From positions 44,239-108,238 of the forward strand of contig MESL01000054.1 of assembly GCA_001770955.1 (NCBI GenBank): 64,000 bases of DNA, read 5' to 3'. Position 1 is the first letter of the stretch. Each line of letters opens with the position of its first letter. The DNA is from Burkholderiales bacterium RIFCSPLOWO2_12_FULL_65_40. GTDB lineage: Bacteria > Pseudomonadota > Gammaproteobacteria > Burkholderiales > Burkholderiaceae_C. The notes below the pieces were generated by a model. The model searched no databases. It was given only the letters and a program-made list of their open reading frames with translations, and was not told the DNA's origin. This document shows positions 18,034 to 27,655 of the stretch, one piece after another. A program made the translations under genes and the position numbers.

Positions 18034-19956
18034 ATGGATGCCATCAGCAATTTCGCCGCGCGTTATGCCCGTTCGCGTGAAGAGGAAATGTCGATCGACG
18101 AGTACCTCGCCGAATGCAAACGCGATCCCATGGCCTATGCCACGGCCGCTCAGCGTATGCTGGCGGCCATTGGCGAGCCCGAGATGGTCGATACGCGCAA
18201 CGACCCGCGCCTTTCGCGGCTATTTGCCAACAAGGTCATCAAGCACTACCCCACCTTTGCCGAGTTTTACGGCATGGAGGACTCGATCGAGCAGGTGGTG
18301 AGTTTCTTCCGCCATGCCGCGCAGGGGCTGGAGGAGCGCAAGCAGATCCTGTACCTGCTGGGCCCCGTGGGCGGGGGCAAGAGTTCGATCGCCGAGCGAC
18401 TGAAGTATCTGATGCAGAAGGTGCCGTTTTATGCACTCAAAGGGTCACCGGTGAACGAATCGCCGCTGGGCCTGTTCGACGCGGTGGAAGACGGGCCGGT
18501 GCTGGAAGAGCAGTTCGGTATTCCCCGGCGCTACCTGCAGCGCGTGCTTTCGCCCTGGGCCGTCAAGCGCCTGGAGGAGTATGGCGGCGACATCCGCCAG
18601 TTCAAGGTGGTCAAGCGTTACCCCAGCATCCTCAAGCAGGTGGGCATCGCCAAGACCGAACCGGGTGACGAGAACAACCAGGACATCTCCAGCCTGGTGG
18701 GCAAGGTGGACATCCGCAAGCTTGAGAGCTTTGCCCAGGACGACACCGACGCCTATAGCTACTCCGGCGGCCTGTGCCTGGCCAACCAGGGCCTGCTGGA
18801 ATTCGTGGAGATGTTCAAGGCGCCCATCAAGGTGCTGCATCCGCTGCTCACCGCCACGCAGGAGGGCAACTACAAGGGCACCGAGGGTTTTGGCGCCATT
18901 CCGTTCGATGGCGTGGTGCTGGCGCACAGCAACGAGAGCGAGTGGAAGGCGTTTCGCAACAACAAGAACAACGAGGCCTTCCTGGACCGCATCTACATTG
19001 TCAAGGTGCCGTACTGCCTGCGTGTCAGCGAAGAAACCCGCATTTACGAGAAGCTGATTCGTGAGTCGTCGCTGGGCGCCGCCAAGTGTGCCCCCGGTAC
19101 CCTGAAAATGATGGCCCAGTTCTCCATCCTCACGCGTTTGAAGGAACCCGAGAACTCCAGCATCTTCAGCAAGATGCTGGTGTACGACGGCGAGAGCCTG
19201 AAAGACACCGACCCGCGCGCCAAAAGCTACCAGGAGTACCGCGATTACGCCGGGGTGGACGAGGGCATGAACGGCGTCTCCACCCGGTTTGCGTTCAAGA
19301 TTCTGTCCAAGGTGTTCAACTTCGACAGCGCCGAGGTGGCCGCCAACCCGGTGCACCTGATGTATGTGCTGGAGCAGCAGATTGAGCGCGAGCAGTTTCC
19401 CGCCGAACTGGAAACCAAGTACACCAGCTACATCAAGGAATACCTCTCGCCGCGCTACGCCGAGTTCATCGGCAAGGAGATCCAGACCGCCTACCTGGAG
19501 AGCTACAGCGAGTACGGGCAGAACATCTTCGACCGTTACGTCACCTACGCCGACTACTGGATCCAGGACAACGAGTACCGCGACACCGACACCGGCGAGG
19601 TGTTCGACCGGGGCGCGCTCAACGCCGAGCTGGAAAAGATCGAAAAGCCGGCGGGCATCGCCAACCCCAAGGACTTCCGCAACGAAATCGTCAACTTCGT
19701 GCTGCGCGCGCGTGCCAACAACCAGGGCAAGAACCCGAGCTGGACCAGCTACGAGAAGCTGCGCCTGGTGATCGAGAAAAAGATGTTCTCGAACACCGAG
19801 GAACTGCTGCCTGTCGTCAGCTTCAACGCCAAGGCCAGCGCGGAAGATGCACGCAAGCACGAAGACTTCGTCACACGCATGGTGGACAAGGGCTACACGC
19901 CCCGGCAGGTGCGGTTGTTGTGCGAGTGGTACCTGCGGGTTCGCAAGAGCAGCTAG
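18034..19956 (+). CDS. prkA: PrkA family serine protein kinase (YeaG)
   Basis: A 640-residue protein, the usual length for PrkA/YeaG. The N-terminal AAA-type PrkA domain has YLLGPVGGGKSSIAERLK (Walker A) at about residues 108-125, and FGAIPFDGVVLAHSNESEW and LDRIYIVKVPYCLR further on. The C-terminal kinase-like PrkA domain ends in the conserved FVTRMVDKGYTPRQVRLLCEWYLRVRKSS. AGGAGGT seven bases before ATG 18034 decides the start. YeaG acts with YeaH in stationary-phase and nitrogen-starvation responses in enterobacteria; PrkA has been reported both as a kinase and as an AAA protease-like ATPase. It is first in a three-gene operon with yeaH and spoVR. Confidence 0.95.
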   Translation: MDAISNFAARYARSREEEMSIDEYLAECKRDPMAYATAAQRMLAAIGEPEMVDTRNDPRLSRLFANKVIKHYPTFAEFYGMEDSIEQVVSFFRHAAQGLEERKQILYLLGPVGGGKSSIAERLKYLMQKVPFYALKGSPVNESPLGLFDAVEDGPVLEEQFGIPRRYLQRVLSPWAVKRLEEYGGDIRQFKVVKRYPSILKQVGIAKTEPGDENNQDISSLVGKVDIRKLESFAQDDTDAYSYSGGLCLANQGLLEFVEMFKAPIKVLHPLLTATQEGNYKGTEGFGAIPFDGVVLAHSNESEWKAFRNNKNNEAFLDRIYIVKVPYCLRVSEETRIYEKLIRESSLGAAKCAPGTLKMMAQFSILTRLKEPENSSIFSKMLVYDGESLKDTDPRAKSYQEYRDYAGVDEGMNGVSTRFAFKILSKVFNFDSAEVAANPVHLMYVLEQQIEREQFPAELETKYTSYIKEYLSPRYAEFIGKEIQTAYLESYSEYGQNIFDRYVTYADYWIQDNEYRDTDTGEVFDRGALNAELEKIEKPAGIANPKDFRNEIVNFVLRARANNQGKNPSWTSYEKLRLVIEKKMFSNTEELLPVVSFNAKASAEDARKHEDFVTRMVDKGYTPRQVRLLCEWYLRVRKSS

Positions 19957-20128
19957 ATATGGAACACAGTTGCTGTGTCGCCTTCGGCGCCTTCCCCCCG
20001 CTCTCGGAGCGCTGCGCGCTGCGGGCAGGGGGACGCTCCCGGCGCGGCGGGGCGGCCCTTGCGCGGGAGCCCTGGCCTGGGACGCGCCCATGTCAGGGGC
20101 AGGGGGCTTGGCCACCGGAGGGCTGACG

Positions 20129-21397
20129 ATGGCATTGCAAATCATCGACCGCAGGCTCGCAGGCAAGAACAAATCGGTGGGTAACCGCGAGCGCTTTGTT
20201 CGTCGCTACAAGGAGCAGATTGCCGACGCGGTGCGCCGCGCGGTTTCGCAGCGCGACATCCGCAACATCGAGCAGGCCGAGAGCATCACCATTCCCCGCA
20301 AGGACATCCGCGAGCCGGTGTTCCACCATGGCCAGGGCGGCATTCGCGATGTGGTGCATCCCGGCAACACCGAGCATGTGCGCGGCGACCGCATCGAGCG
20401 GCCCCAGGGCGGGGCGGGCGGGCGCGGCTCGCAGGCCAGCGACAGTGGTGAAGGCGAGGACGACTTCACCTTCACCCTGACCAAGGAAGAGTTCATGCAG
20501 ATCTTCTTCGAGGATCTGGCACTGCCCAATCTGATGCGCACGCACATCGGCGAGAACCCGCGATGGAAGTTGCGCCGCGCCGGCTACAGCCAGGACGGTA
20601 CCCCCAACAATCTGGCCGTGGTGCGCACCATGCGCGGCGCGCTGGGGCGGCGCATCGCCCTGGGGAAAGCCCCGTTGCGCGAGCTTCTGGCGCTGGAGGC
20701 ACAGCTCGATGCCCTGCTGGCGCAGGACGACGGCACCAGCGAGGTGGTGGCCGAACTGCAGCGCCGCATCACGCGGCTGCGCGAGCGCATCGGCCGCATT
20801 CCCTACCTCGATCCCATCGACCTGCGTTTTCGCGCCCGCACGCAGGTTGCCGTGCCCAGCAGCCAGGCGGTGATGTTCTGCGTGATGGACGTCTCGGGCT
20901 CGATGGACCAGGCGCGCAAAGACCTGGCCAAGCGCTTTTTCATCCTGCTCTATCTGTTCCTGACGCGGCATTACGAGAAGATCGACATCGTTTTCATCCG
21001 CCACCACACGCAGGCGGCCGAGGTGAGCGAGGAGCAGTTTTTCCACTCGACGGAGAGCGGGGGCACGGTGGTGAGCAGCGCCCTGGTGCTGCTCGACCAG
21101 ATCATCCACGCGCGCTACCCGCAAGGCGACTGGAACATCTACGTGGCCCAGGCCAGTGACGGCGACAACTTCACCAACGACAGCGGCAACTGCCGCCAGC
21201 TACTGGTGGAGAAAATTCTGCCGCTGGTGCGCTATTTCGCCTATGTGCAGGTGGCCGAGGAAGAGCAGAACCTGTGGGATGAATACAGCCAGTTGCTGCC
21301 GCTGTGGCCGCACTTTGCCATGCGCAAGGTTTCCGAACCGGGCGAGATCTACCCCGTGTTCCGCGACCTCTTCAAGAAAGAGGGGGTACCGGGATGA
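20129..21397 (+). CDS. yeaH: YeaH/YhbH family protein with VWA-like domain
   Basis: A 422-residue DUF444 protein. The N-terminus (MALQIIDRRLAGKNKSVGNR, then IRNIEQAESITIPRKDI) and EFMQIFFEDLALPNLM are typical of YeaH. A von Willebrand factor A-like fold follows with the metal-site motif MDVSGSMDQ at about residues 252-260. YeaH is the partner of the YeaG/PrkA kinase. The start at 20129 follows a GGAGGG site and matches the family N-terminus; the frame is open upstream, but that sequence is a GC-rich spacer of about 170 bases after prkA with no family match. It ends by overlapping the spoVR start codon (ATGA). Confidence 0.93.
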   Translation: MALQIIDRRLAGKNKSVGNRERFVRRYKEQIADAVRRAVSQRDIRNIEQAESITIPRKDIREPVFHHGQGGIRDVVHPGNTEHVRGDRIERPQGGAGGRGSQASDSGEGEDDFTFTLTKEEFMQIFFEDLALPNLMRTHIGENPRWKLRRAGYSQDGTPNNLAVVRTMRGALGRRIALGKAPLRELLALEAQLDALLAQDDGTSEVVAELQRRITRLRERIGRIPYLDPIDLRFRARTQVAVPSSQAVMFCVMDVSGSMDQARKDLAKRFFILLYLFLTRHYEKIDIVFIRHHTQAAEVSEEQFFHSTESGGTVVSSALVLLDQIIHARYPQGDWNIYVAQASDGDNFTNDSGNCRQLLVEKILPLVRYFAYVQVAEEEQNLWDEYSQLLPLWPHFAMRKVSEPGEIYPVFRDLFKKEGVPG

Positions 21398-23022
21398 GCA
21401 GGGTGCACTACCCCGTGCTCGAGCGGCGCTCGGGCGACAACCCGTGGAAGGCTGCGGCCGTGGGTGAGCGCCGCCACCGCAGCGTGCCGAACGCTCCGCT
21501 GCCCGCGGGTGAACGCCCGGCGCAGCCGCTGCCCGACCCGAGCGACTGGACATTCGCCTTGATCGAGCGCTACCACGCCGCCATCGCCGCCACGGCCGAG
21601 CGCTTCGGCCTGGACACCTATCCCAACCAGCTGGAGATCATCACCGCAGAGCAGATGATGGACGCCTACTCCAGCGTGGGCATGCCGGTGAACTACCGCC
21701 ACTGGAGCTACGGCAAGGAGTTTCTGGCCACCGAGCGGCGCTACCGGCGCGGGCACATGGGGCTGGCCTACGAGATCGTCATCAACTCCAACCCCTGCAT
21801 CAGCTACCTGATGGAGGAGAACACCACGGCCATGCAGGCGCTGGTGATTGCCCATGCTGCTTACGGGCACAACAGCTTTTTCAAGGGCAACTACCTGTTT
21901 CGCATGTGGACGGATGCGTCCAGCATCATCGACTACCTGGTGTATGCCAAGGACTATGTGGCCCAGTGCGAGGAACGCTACGGCACGGACGAGGTCGAGA
22001 AGCTGCTGGACTCCTGCCACGCGCTGGCCAACTTTGGCGTGGACCGCTACCGTCGCCCCGCCAAGCGCACCCTCGCGCGCGAGCGGCTGGAGCGCGAGCA
22101 GCGCGAGCACTATGCCCAGCAGCAGGTGAACGAGTTGTGGCGCACCCTGCCCACGCGCCCCGGCAAAGAGGGCGTGGCGCAGGAGCACGGCCGTTTTCCG
22201 ACCGAGCCGCAGGAAAACATCCTGTATTTCATCGAAAAACATGCCCCGCTGCTGGCGCCCTGGCAGCGCGAGATCGTGCGCATCGTGCGCAAGATTGCCC
22301 AGTATTTTTACCCGCAGCGCCAGAGCCAGGTCATGAACGAGGGCTGGGCCACCTTCTGGCATTACACCCTGCTCAACACCTTGTACGACGAGGGCTATCT
22401 GACCGATGGCGTGATGATCGAGTGGCTGGGATCACACACCAATGTCATCTTTCAGCCCCCCGTGGGGCACCGCGCCTACAGCGGCATCAACCCCTATGCG
22501 CTGGGGTTTGCGATGTACCGTGACATCCAGCGCATCTGCCAGGACCCCACTGAGGAAGACCGGCGCTGGTTTCCCGACATCGCGGGCACACCGTGGCTGC
22601 CCGCGCTGGACCATGCGATGCGCAACTTCAAGGACGAGAGCTTCATCGGCCAGTTTCTGAGCCCGCACCTGATGCGCGAGATGCGCCTGTTCGCCCTGCA
22701 CGACGATGCCCGCCAGAGCGAGCTGCTGGTCAGCGAGATCCACGATGAGAACGGCTACCGCACCCTGCGCCAGGTGCTGTCACAGCAGTACGATCTGGGC
22801 ACGCGCGAGCCCAACATCCAGGTCTGGAGTGTGAACCTGCGTGGGGACCGCAGCCTCATGCTGCGCCACACCCCCTACCAGGGCCGCCCCCTGGCGGAGG
22901 ACACCCTGGAAGTGTTGCGCCATGTGGCCCGCCTGTGGGGCTTTGGCGTGCAGATCGAGAGCGTGGACAGCAATGGCAACCACCCCGTTCTGCTGCACTC
23001 GGTGCCTGCGCCTGCTGCATGA
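21394..23022 (+). CDS. spoVR: SpoVR family protein (YcgB)
   Basis: A 542-residue protein with family landmarks ERFGLDTYPNQLEIIT, VGMPVNYRHWSYGKEF, VINSNPCISYLMEENT, MNEGWATFWHYT and ENGYRTLRQVL. In Bacillus SpoVR takes part in spore cortex formation; in proteobacteria the orthologue YcgB is a stationary-phase protein of unknown activity that is regularly co-encoded with PrkA and YeaH. The start codon overlaps the yeaH stop (ATGA), so the two are translationally coupled. The conserved His/Glu sites suggest a metal-binding core, but no reaction is known. It is the last gene of the prkA operon; a family 1 repeat follows about 30 bases downstream. Confidence 0.94.
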   Translation: MSRVHYPVLERRSGDNPWKAAAVGERRHRSVPNAPLPAGERPAQPLPDPSDWTFALIERYHAAIAATAERFGLDTYPNQLEIITAEQMMDAYSSVGMPVNYRHWSYGKEFLATERRYRRGHMGLAYEIVINSNPCISYLMEENTTAMQALVIAHAAYGHNSFFKGNYLFRMWTDASSIIDYLVYAKDYVAQCEERYGTDEVEKLLDSCHALANFGVDRYRRPAKRTLARERLEREQREHYAQQQVNELWRTLPTRPGKEGVAQEHGRFPTEPQENILYFIEKHAPLLAPWQREIVRIVRKIAQYFYPQRQSQVMNEGWATFWHYTLLNTLYDEGYLTDGVMIEWLGSHTNVIFQPPVGHRAYSGINPYALGFAMYRDIQRICQDPTEEDRRWFPDIAGTPWLPALDHAMRNFKDESFIGQFLSPHLMREMRLFALHDDARQSELLVSEIHDENGYRTLRQVLSQQYDLGTREPNIQVWSVNLRGDRSLMLRHTPYQGRPLAEDTLEVLRHVARLWGFGVQIESVDSNGNHPVLLHSVPAPAA

Positions 23023-23049
23023 ACCGGACGCGCCAGAATTTCAAGTGTT

Positions 23050-23101
23050 TTTGGCCTTTGGAGCCTTCTGGATAAGCGCAGACAGCTATAAATATAATAG
23101 C
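23050..23101. repeat. dispersed repeat family 1, copy ending DUF1294 gene
   Basis: Contains TTTGGCCTTTGGAGCC, then TGGATAAGCGCAGACAGC and TATAAATATAATAGC. Its right end supplies the stop codon and last five codons (LLLYL) of the minus-strand DUF1294 gene. Confidence 0.8.
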
Positions 23102-23544
23102 AAATCAGGCCGCCACACGACGACCCCCAGCCCCGCGCTGTGCAGCAGCACGGTGCCCCAGTAGGCGGAGCGAAAGGCCTGCTTGCGCGATTTGTGGCGC
23201 AGCCATTGCTGTGCCCACCAGGCGGCGGGCCAGCCACCCAGCAGAGCCAGCAGGTGCAGGGTTTGCTCCGGGGTGCGCCAGGCGCCGCGCTGGGCAGCGC
23301 TTTTGTCGAGGGCATAGGCGAAAAAAGTCACCAGATTGAGTCCCGCCACGGCCGCCAGCAGCCACAGTGGCAGGCGCTGTGCCCAGGCACCCCAGGCGAG
23401 CAGGGCCAGCCAGCCCAGCATCAGCAGCATGGCCAGGCGGGCGCCCGCAGCACGGGGCGTGTTCTGCTGGCGCGCAGACCGGGGCCGCACCTGCGTGGTG
23501 CGCGGGTTTTTGTCGCCATCCCTGCGCCGCTCAGTGCCTTGCAT
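23086..23544 (-). CDS. DUF1294 family membrane protein
   Basis: A 152-residue protein. About 38 basic and polar residues are followed by two or three membrane helices (MLLMLGWLALLAWGAW; LLAAVAGLNLVTFFAYALDK). The conserved DUF1294 signature comes next: DKSAAQRGAWRTPEQTLH, LLALLGGWPAAWWAQQ and LRHKSRKQAFR. Some homologues carry an N-terminal cold-shock domain; this one does not. Function is unknown. The last codons and stop come from a family 1 dispersed repeat, so the C-terminus was probably changed by repeat insertion. It lies seven bases downstream of the CoA-transferase gene on the same strand. Confidence 0.88.
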   Translation of the reverse strand: MQGTERRRDGDKNPRTTQVRPRSARQQNTPRAAGARLAMLLMLGWLALLAWGAWAQRLPLWLLAAVAGLNLVTFFAYALDKSAAQRGAWRTPEQTLHLLALLGGWPAAWWAQQWLRHKSRKQAFRSAYWGTVLLHSAGLGVVVWRPDLLLYL

Positions 23545-23551
23545 GGCCAGT

Positions 23552-24430
23552 TCAGGGCAGGGCGTGCAGCGGAATGTCGCGCGACTGCGCCAGCGCGGTC
23601 AGTTCGTCACGGGGTTGCCCCAGGAGGAAGTGGGCGATGGCTGCGTGGGTGGCCTGGTCGCGCATGTGCTCCATGTCGCCCCGGGCCGCGAGGCCTGCGG
23701 CCTCGCACAGGCGCGTGGCAAAGTGCGGCTCGAGTGCGGCCACGGCCACACGACCGTCGGCGCAAGGGTAGACGCGGTAGCCCGCGTGGGCACCGCCCAC
23801 ATCGCCCTGCGGTGTGGTCAGGCCCCAGTGCAGGGGCATCGCCAGCCACTGCGCGGCCTCGGCCAGTCCCACCTCGATGCAGACCCCCGTGCCCTGCTGC
23901 GCGCGTGCCAGCAGGGCCTGCAGAACGGCCTCGCTGGCCATGAGGGCACCAGCCATGTCGGCAAACAGCGTGGGGGGCACCTGCAGGCTGGCCAGCAGCC
24001 CGGCCTCGGCCTGGTAAGTGAGATCGTGGCCCGGTTCCTCGGCGCGCTCGCCCAGGGCGCCGACGATGCGCACCAGCGACAGGCGCGGGTAGCGCGCCTG
24101 CAGCGCCTCCCAGCCCAACCCGAGTTTGGTCAGCGCCGAGGGGCGAAAGGATGTGATCAGCACGTCGGTGTGCGCCAGTTCGGCATGCAGCGCGGCCTGG
24201 CCTTCGTCTGTCTTGAGGTGGGCATGCAGCACGCGCACGCCCTGGTGCAGTTCACCGTAGGCAGCCGGGCTGTAGATGCCCATGGGGTCGGCGCTGGGCT
24301 GGCCCGGGGCCGGGGGCGGTTCAAGCTTGGTGCACTGTGCACCCATTTGGGCGCAGCGCAACAGGGCCGCAGGGCCCGGCAGGTTGAGTGCCAGGCTGAG
24401 GACGCGGGTATGCGCAAGCGGTGCGTTCAT
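23552..24430 (-). CDS. CaiB/BaiF family class III CoA-transferase
   Basis: A 292-residue class III CoA-transferase. The N-terminal segment VLSLALNLPGPAALLRCAQMGA resembles the DLTRxLPGPxxxxxLAxxGA motif, followed by LITSFRPSALTKLGLGWEAL and GHDLTYQAEAGLL. The catalytic Asp region corresponds to LFADMAGALMASEAVL. It is shorter than typical members (about 380-400), mainly at the C-terminus, so it resembles the alpha-methylacyl-CoA racemase branch. Start 24430 (MNAPLAHT) is chosen because it has a GGAG site and does not overlap the chemoreceptor gene; an upstream Met at 24448 is possible. Substrate unknown. It forms a pair with the downstream DUF1294 gene and follows the chemoreceptor by two bases. 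Confidence 0.82.
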   Translation of the reverse strand: MNAPLAHTRVLSLALNLPGPAALLRCAQMGAQCTKLEPPPAPGQPSADPMGIYSPAAYGELHQGVRVLHAHLKTDEGQAALHAELAHTDVLITSFRPSALTKLGLGWEALQARYPRLSLVRIVGALGERAEEPGHDLTYQAEAGLLASLQVPPTLFADMAGALMASEAVLQALLARAQQGTGVCIEVGLAEAAQWLAMPLHWGLTTPQGDVGGAHAGYRVYPCADGRVAVAALEPHFATRLCEAAGLAARGDMEHMRDQATHAAIAHFLLGQPRDELTALAQSRDIPLHALP

Positions 24431-24432
24431 GC

Positions 24433-26202
24433 TCAGAAGGACTCCCATTCATCGTCCTTGCCCGCGCTGGCGGGTGGCGCCTTGGGCGTGCTGGGCGGAA
24501 GTGCGGCCACCGCCTTGGCTTTGGCGGGGGCGGGCGCGCGTTTGGCTGCAGGTGCCGCCGTGCGCAGAGCGGGGCGGGGGGCTGGTGCGGGCATGGGCGC
24601 CTGGGCCTGTGCTGCGGGAGCCTGCGGGGCTGCCGGGCGCACGGGCGTGTTGCTGCCCTGCGCACCGAGCTTGAAGACGGCCACGGTGTTGACCAGATCG
24701 GCCGCCTGGCTGCGCAGGCTGCTGGCAGCGGCGGCCATTTCCTCGACCAGTGCTGCGTTCTGCTGCGTGACCTGATCCATCTGTGTCACGGCTTCGCCGA
24801 CCTGCGTCACGCCGGCGCTCTGCTCGCTGCTGGCCGCGCTGATCTCGCCCACGATGTCGGTCACGCGGCGAATGGAGCCCACCACCTCCTGCATGGTGGT
24901 GCCCGCCTGGTCGACCAGAGCGCTTCCGGCCTCGACACGGTTGACACTTTCGGTGATGAGGCTCTTGATTTCCTTGGCTGCTTCGGCGCTGCGCCCGGCC
25001 AGGCTGCGCACCTCGCTGGCCACCACGGCAAAGCCCCGGCCCTGTTCGCCTGCGCGGGCGGCTTCCACGGCCGCGTTGAGCGCCAGGATGTTCGTCTGGA
25101 AGGCAATGCCGTCGATCACGCTGATGATGTCGGCAATCTTCTTGCTGCTGTCGTTGATGCCCTTCATGGTGTCCACCACCTGGGCCACCACCTGGCCGCC
25201 CTGAACGGCCACGGTGCTGGCACTCTGGGCCAACTGGTTGGCCGCGCGGGCGTTGTCGGCGTTCTGGCGCACGGTGGAACCCAACTGCTCCATGCTGGCA
25301 GCCGTTTCTTCGAGCGCGCTGGCCTGGCTTTCGGTGCGGCCGGAGAGGTCCTGGTTGCCCTGGGCAATTTCGGCGCTGGCCAGGGACACCGATTCGGAAC
25401 CGATGCGCACGCGCTGCACGACCTGGGCCAGTGATTCCTGCATGGCCGCCAGCGAGCGCAGCAGCAGTGCGATTTCATCCTTGCCATGGACAGGAATGGC
25501 GCGGCTCAGGTCGCCATGGGCGACGGCGTCCGCTGCTTCCACGGCCTCATTGAGGGAGCGGGTGATGTTGCGCATGACCGCCAGGCCAAAGAGGACCCCA
25601 AAGAAAATGCCGGCCACTACGGAGCCGATCGACAGGGCCCGCAGATTGCTGTAGCGCGCGGTGGCGGTGTTGTATTCATTCTTGGCCTCGCTGAGCTGCA
25701 GCTCCAGCAGTGCGTTCATGTCTTCCCGCAGCGGGGCGTAGGCGGGGCGCACCTTGTCGTCGTTGAGCTTCTTGGCCGCTTCGATGTCCCCGGCCTGCAG
25801 CGCCGCCACGGTGGGCTTGAGGCCGTCGTCCACGAACTTGTTGCGGTCGGCTGCAAACTTGTCCGCCAGCCGTTTCTCGTCCGGAGTCAGCTTGGTGGCG
25901 ACATAGGCGGCCCAAAGCTCGTTGTTTTCAGCCAGATTCTTGTTGATTTCTGTGGCTGCACGCTGCACTTCTTCGGGCGAGAAATTGGCGAGGGCATTGG
26001 TCAGCGCGAGGCGGTTTTCCAGCAGGTTGGACTGGATATGTGACAACTGACCGAGGTGTACGGCGCGGTCTTCGTACACAGTGCGCAGTCCGTCCCGCGT
26101 CTGGTCGGTGCCATAGAGGCCTATGCCGCCCACGATGAGCAGCAAGACGGACATCAGGCCGATGAGCAGCATCAGGCGGGTTGAGATCTTGAAGTGGTTC
26201 AT
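24433..26202 (-). CDS. methyl-accepting chemotaxis protein
   Basis: A 589-residue chemoreceptor: membrane helix at about residues 10-30, a periplasmic four-helix-bundle (4HB_MCP) sensor of about 160 residues, second membrane helix near 190-212 and a HAMP domain. The long cytoplasmic coiled coil has the conserved hairpin [21 protein letters not shown] flexible Ala/Pro-rich linker ends in the pentapeptide-like EWESF, similar to the NWETF tether that binds CheR/CheB. It senses an extracellular ligand and signals to CheA; the ligand cannot be read from sequence. The tether suggests a high-abundance-type receptor able to recruit the methylase. No other chemotaxis gene is nearby. Confidence 0.95.
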   Translation of the reverse strand: MNHFKISTRLMLLIGLMSVLLLIVGGIGLYGTDQTRDGLRTVYEDRAVHLGQLSHIQSNLLENRLALTNALANFSPEEVQRAATEINKNLAENNELWAAYVATKLTPDEKRLADKFAADRNKFVDDGLKPTVAALQAGDIEAAKKLNDDKVRPAYAPLREDMNALLELQLSEAKNEYNTATARYSNLRALSIGSVVAGIFFGVLFGLAVMRNITRSLNEAVEAADAVAHGDLSRAIPVHGKDEIALLLRSLAAMQESLAQVVQRVRIGSESVSLASAEIAQGNQDLSGRTESQASALEETAASMEQLGSTVRQNADNARAANQLAQSASTVAVQGGQVVAQVVDTMKGINDSSKKIADIISVIDGIAFQTNILALNAAVEAARAGEQGRGFAVVASEVRSLAGRSAEAAKEIKSLITESVNRVEAGSALVDQAGTTMQEVVGSIRRVTDIVGEISAASSEQSAGVTQVGEAVTQMDQVTQQNAALVEEMAAAASSLRSQAADLVNTVAVFKLGAQGSNTPVRPAAPQAPAAQAQAPMPAPAPRPALRTAAPAAKRAPAPAKAKAVAALPPSTPKAPPASAGKDDEWESF

Positions 26203-26312
26203 GGTGTGCGGTGGATGTGTAGACGAAACGGTTTTAGTACGCAGGGCGAACTAATTATGCAAGGATTTGTAACGCATAGAGGGGCCGTTACGTGACGAAC
26301 GAGCGTTCGCCC

Positions 26313-26339
26313 AAAAAAAACCGCCCCGGAGGGCGGTTT
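26313..26339 (-). terminator. Rho-independent terminator after aminotransferase gene
   Basis: On the minus strand, a 9-bp stem (AAACCGCCC/GGGCGGTTT) with a 4-base loop is followed by a run of eight T. It lies 18 bases after the aminotransferase stop and before the chemoreceptor gene, separating the two units. Confidence 0.9.
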
Positions 26340-26356
26340 GCAGAGAAGCGCGACGC

Positions 26357-27553
26357 TTACACCACCTTGGCGATGGCCTGGCAGACGTAGTCGATGTTCT
26401 TGCTGTTGAGTGCAGCCACGCAGATGCGGCCGGTGTCGGTGCCGTAGACGCCGAACTCGTTGCGCAGGCGCACCATCTGGTCCTTGGAGAGGCCCGAGTA
26501 GCTGAACATACCGATCTGCTGCGTCATGAAGGACATGTCCTGCTGCACGCCCGCCGCCTTCAGGCCGTCCACCAGCTTCTGGCGCATGGCCTTGATGCGC
26601 ACGCGCATCTCGCCCAGTTCCTTTTCCCACAGGGCGCGCAGCTCGGGGTTGTTCAGCACGGCTGCCACGACGGCGCCGCCGTGCGTGGGCGGGTTGCTGT
26701 AGTTGGTGCGGATGACGATCTTGAGCTGGCTCAGCACGCGGCTGGCTTCTTCCTTATCCTGGCACAGCACCGACAGGCCGCCCACGCGCTCGCCGTAGAG
26801 GCTGAAGCTCTTGGAGAACGAGGTGGAGACAAAGAAGTTCAGGCCGGCGGCAACAAACTTCTGGATCACGGCGCCATCCTCCTGGATGCCGTGGCCGAAG
26901 CCCTGGTACGCCATGTCGAGGAAGGCGGTGAGGCCCTTGGCCTTGACGGCGGCGATCACCTGGTCCCATTGCGCGGGGGTGATGTCGTAGCCGGTGGGGT
27001 TGTGGCAGCAGGCGTGCAGCACGACGATGGTGCCGGGCGCGGCGGCGTTCAGGCTGGCCAGCATGCCCTCGAAGTTGACGCCGCGCTTGGCCGCGTCGTA
27101 ATAGGCGTAGGTGTCAACCGTGAAGCCGGCGTTGGTGAACAGGGCTCGGTGGTTTTCCCAGCTCGGGTCGGAGATCAGCACCTTGGCATCGGGGCTGACC
27201 TTCTTGAGGAAGTCGGCGCCGATCTTCAGGCCGCCGGTGCCGCCGATGGCCTGCACGGTGGCCACGCGGCCGGATGTGACGGGCTCGGAGTCGGCACCAA
27301 AGACCAGGCCCTTGACGGCGTTGTCGTAGGCGACGATGCCGTCGATGGGCAGGTAGCCGCGCGCAGCGGGCTTGTCCATCATGGCCTTTTCAGCCGCCTG
27401 CACGCACTGCAGCAGCGGCAGCTTGCCGTTATCGTCGAAATACACGCCCACGCCCAGATTGACCTTGTTGGGGTTGGTGTCAGCGTTGAATTGCTCGTTG
27501 AGACCCAGGATGGGGTCACGGGGGGCCATTTCGACGGCGGAGAACAGAGACAT
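26357..27553 (-). CDS. tyrB: aspartate/tyrosine/aromatic aminotransferase
   Basis: A 398-residue class I aminotransferase starting [20 protein letters not shown]. Landmarks are [30 protein letters not shown], the PLP-lysine motif [16 protein letters not shown] and the substrate-binding arginine region near [20 protein letters not shown]. This is the TyrB/AspC subgroup, transferring amino groups between aspartate or aromatic amino acids and 2-oxoglutarate. ATG 27553 has an AGGA site and the family N-terminus, so the longer frame to 27586 was rejected. It is divergent from uvrB and has its own strong terminator. AspC versus TyrB cannot be settled from sequence alone. Confidence 0.92.
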   Translation of the reverse strand: MSLFSAVEMAPRDPILGLNEQFNADTNPNKVNLGVGVYFDDNGKLPLLQCVQAAEKAMMDKPAARGYLPIDGIVAYDNAVKGLVFGADSEPVTSGRVATVQAIGGTGGLKIGADFLKKVSPDAKVLISDPSWENHRALFTNAGFTVDTYAYYDAAKRGVNFEGMLASLNAAAPGTIVVLHACCHNPTGYDITPAQWDQVIAAVKAKGLTAFLDMAYQGFGHGIQEDGAVIQKFVAAGLNFFVSTSFSKSFSLYGERVGGLSVLCQDKEEASRVLSQLKIVIRTNYSNPPTHGGAVVAAVLNNPELRALWEKELGEMRVRIKAMRQKLVDGLKAAGVQQDMSFMTQQIGMFSYSGLSKDQMVRLRNEFGVYGTDTGRICVAALNSKNIDYVCQAIAKVV

Positions 27554-27655
27554 GGAAAGTCCTTGGAGGGTGAATGTGGCAGGCAAACCCCGGCTGCGGT
27601 ACGCTGTGAGGTTAACCCTCGGATTTTAGCGGCCCGCGCGGGCCGTGCCCGTACC

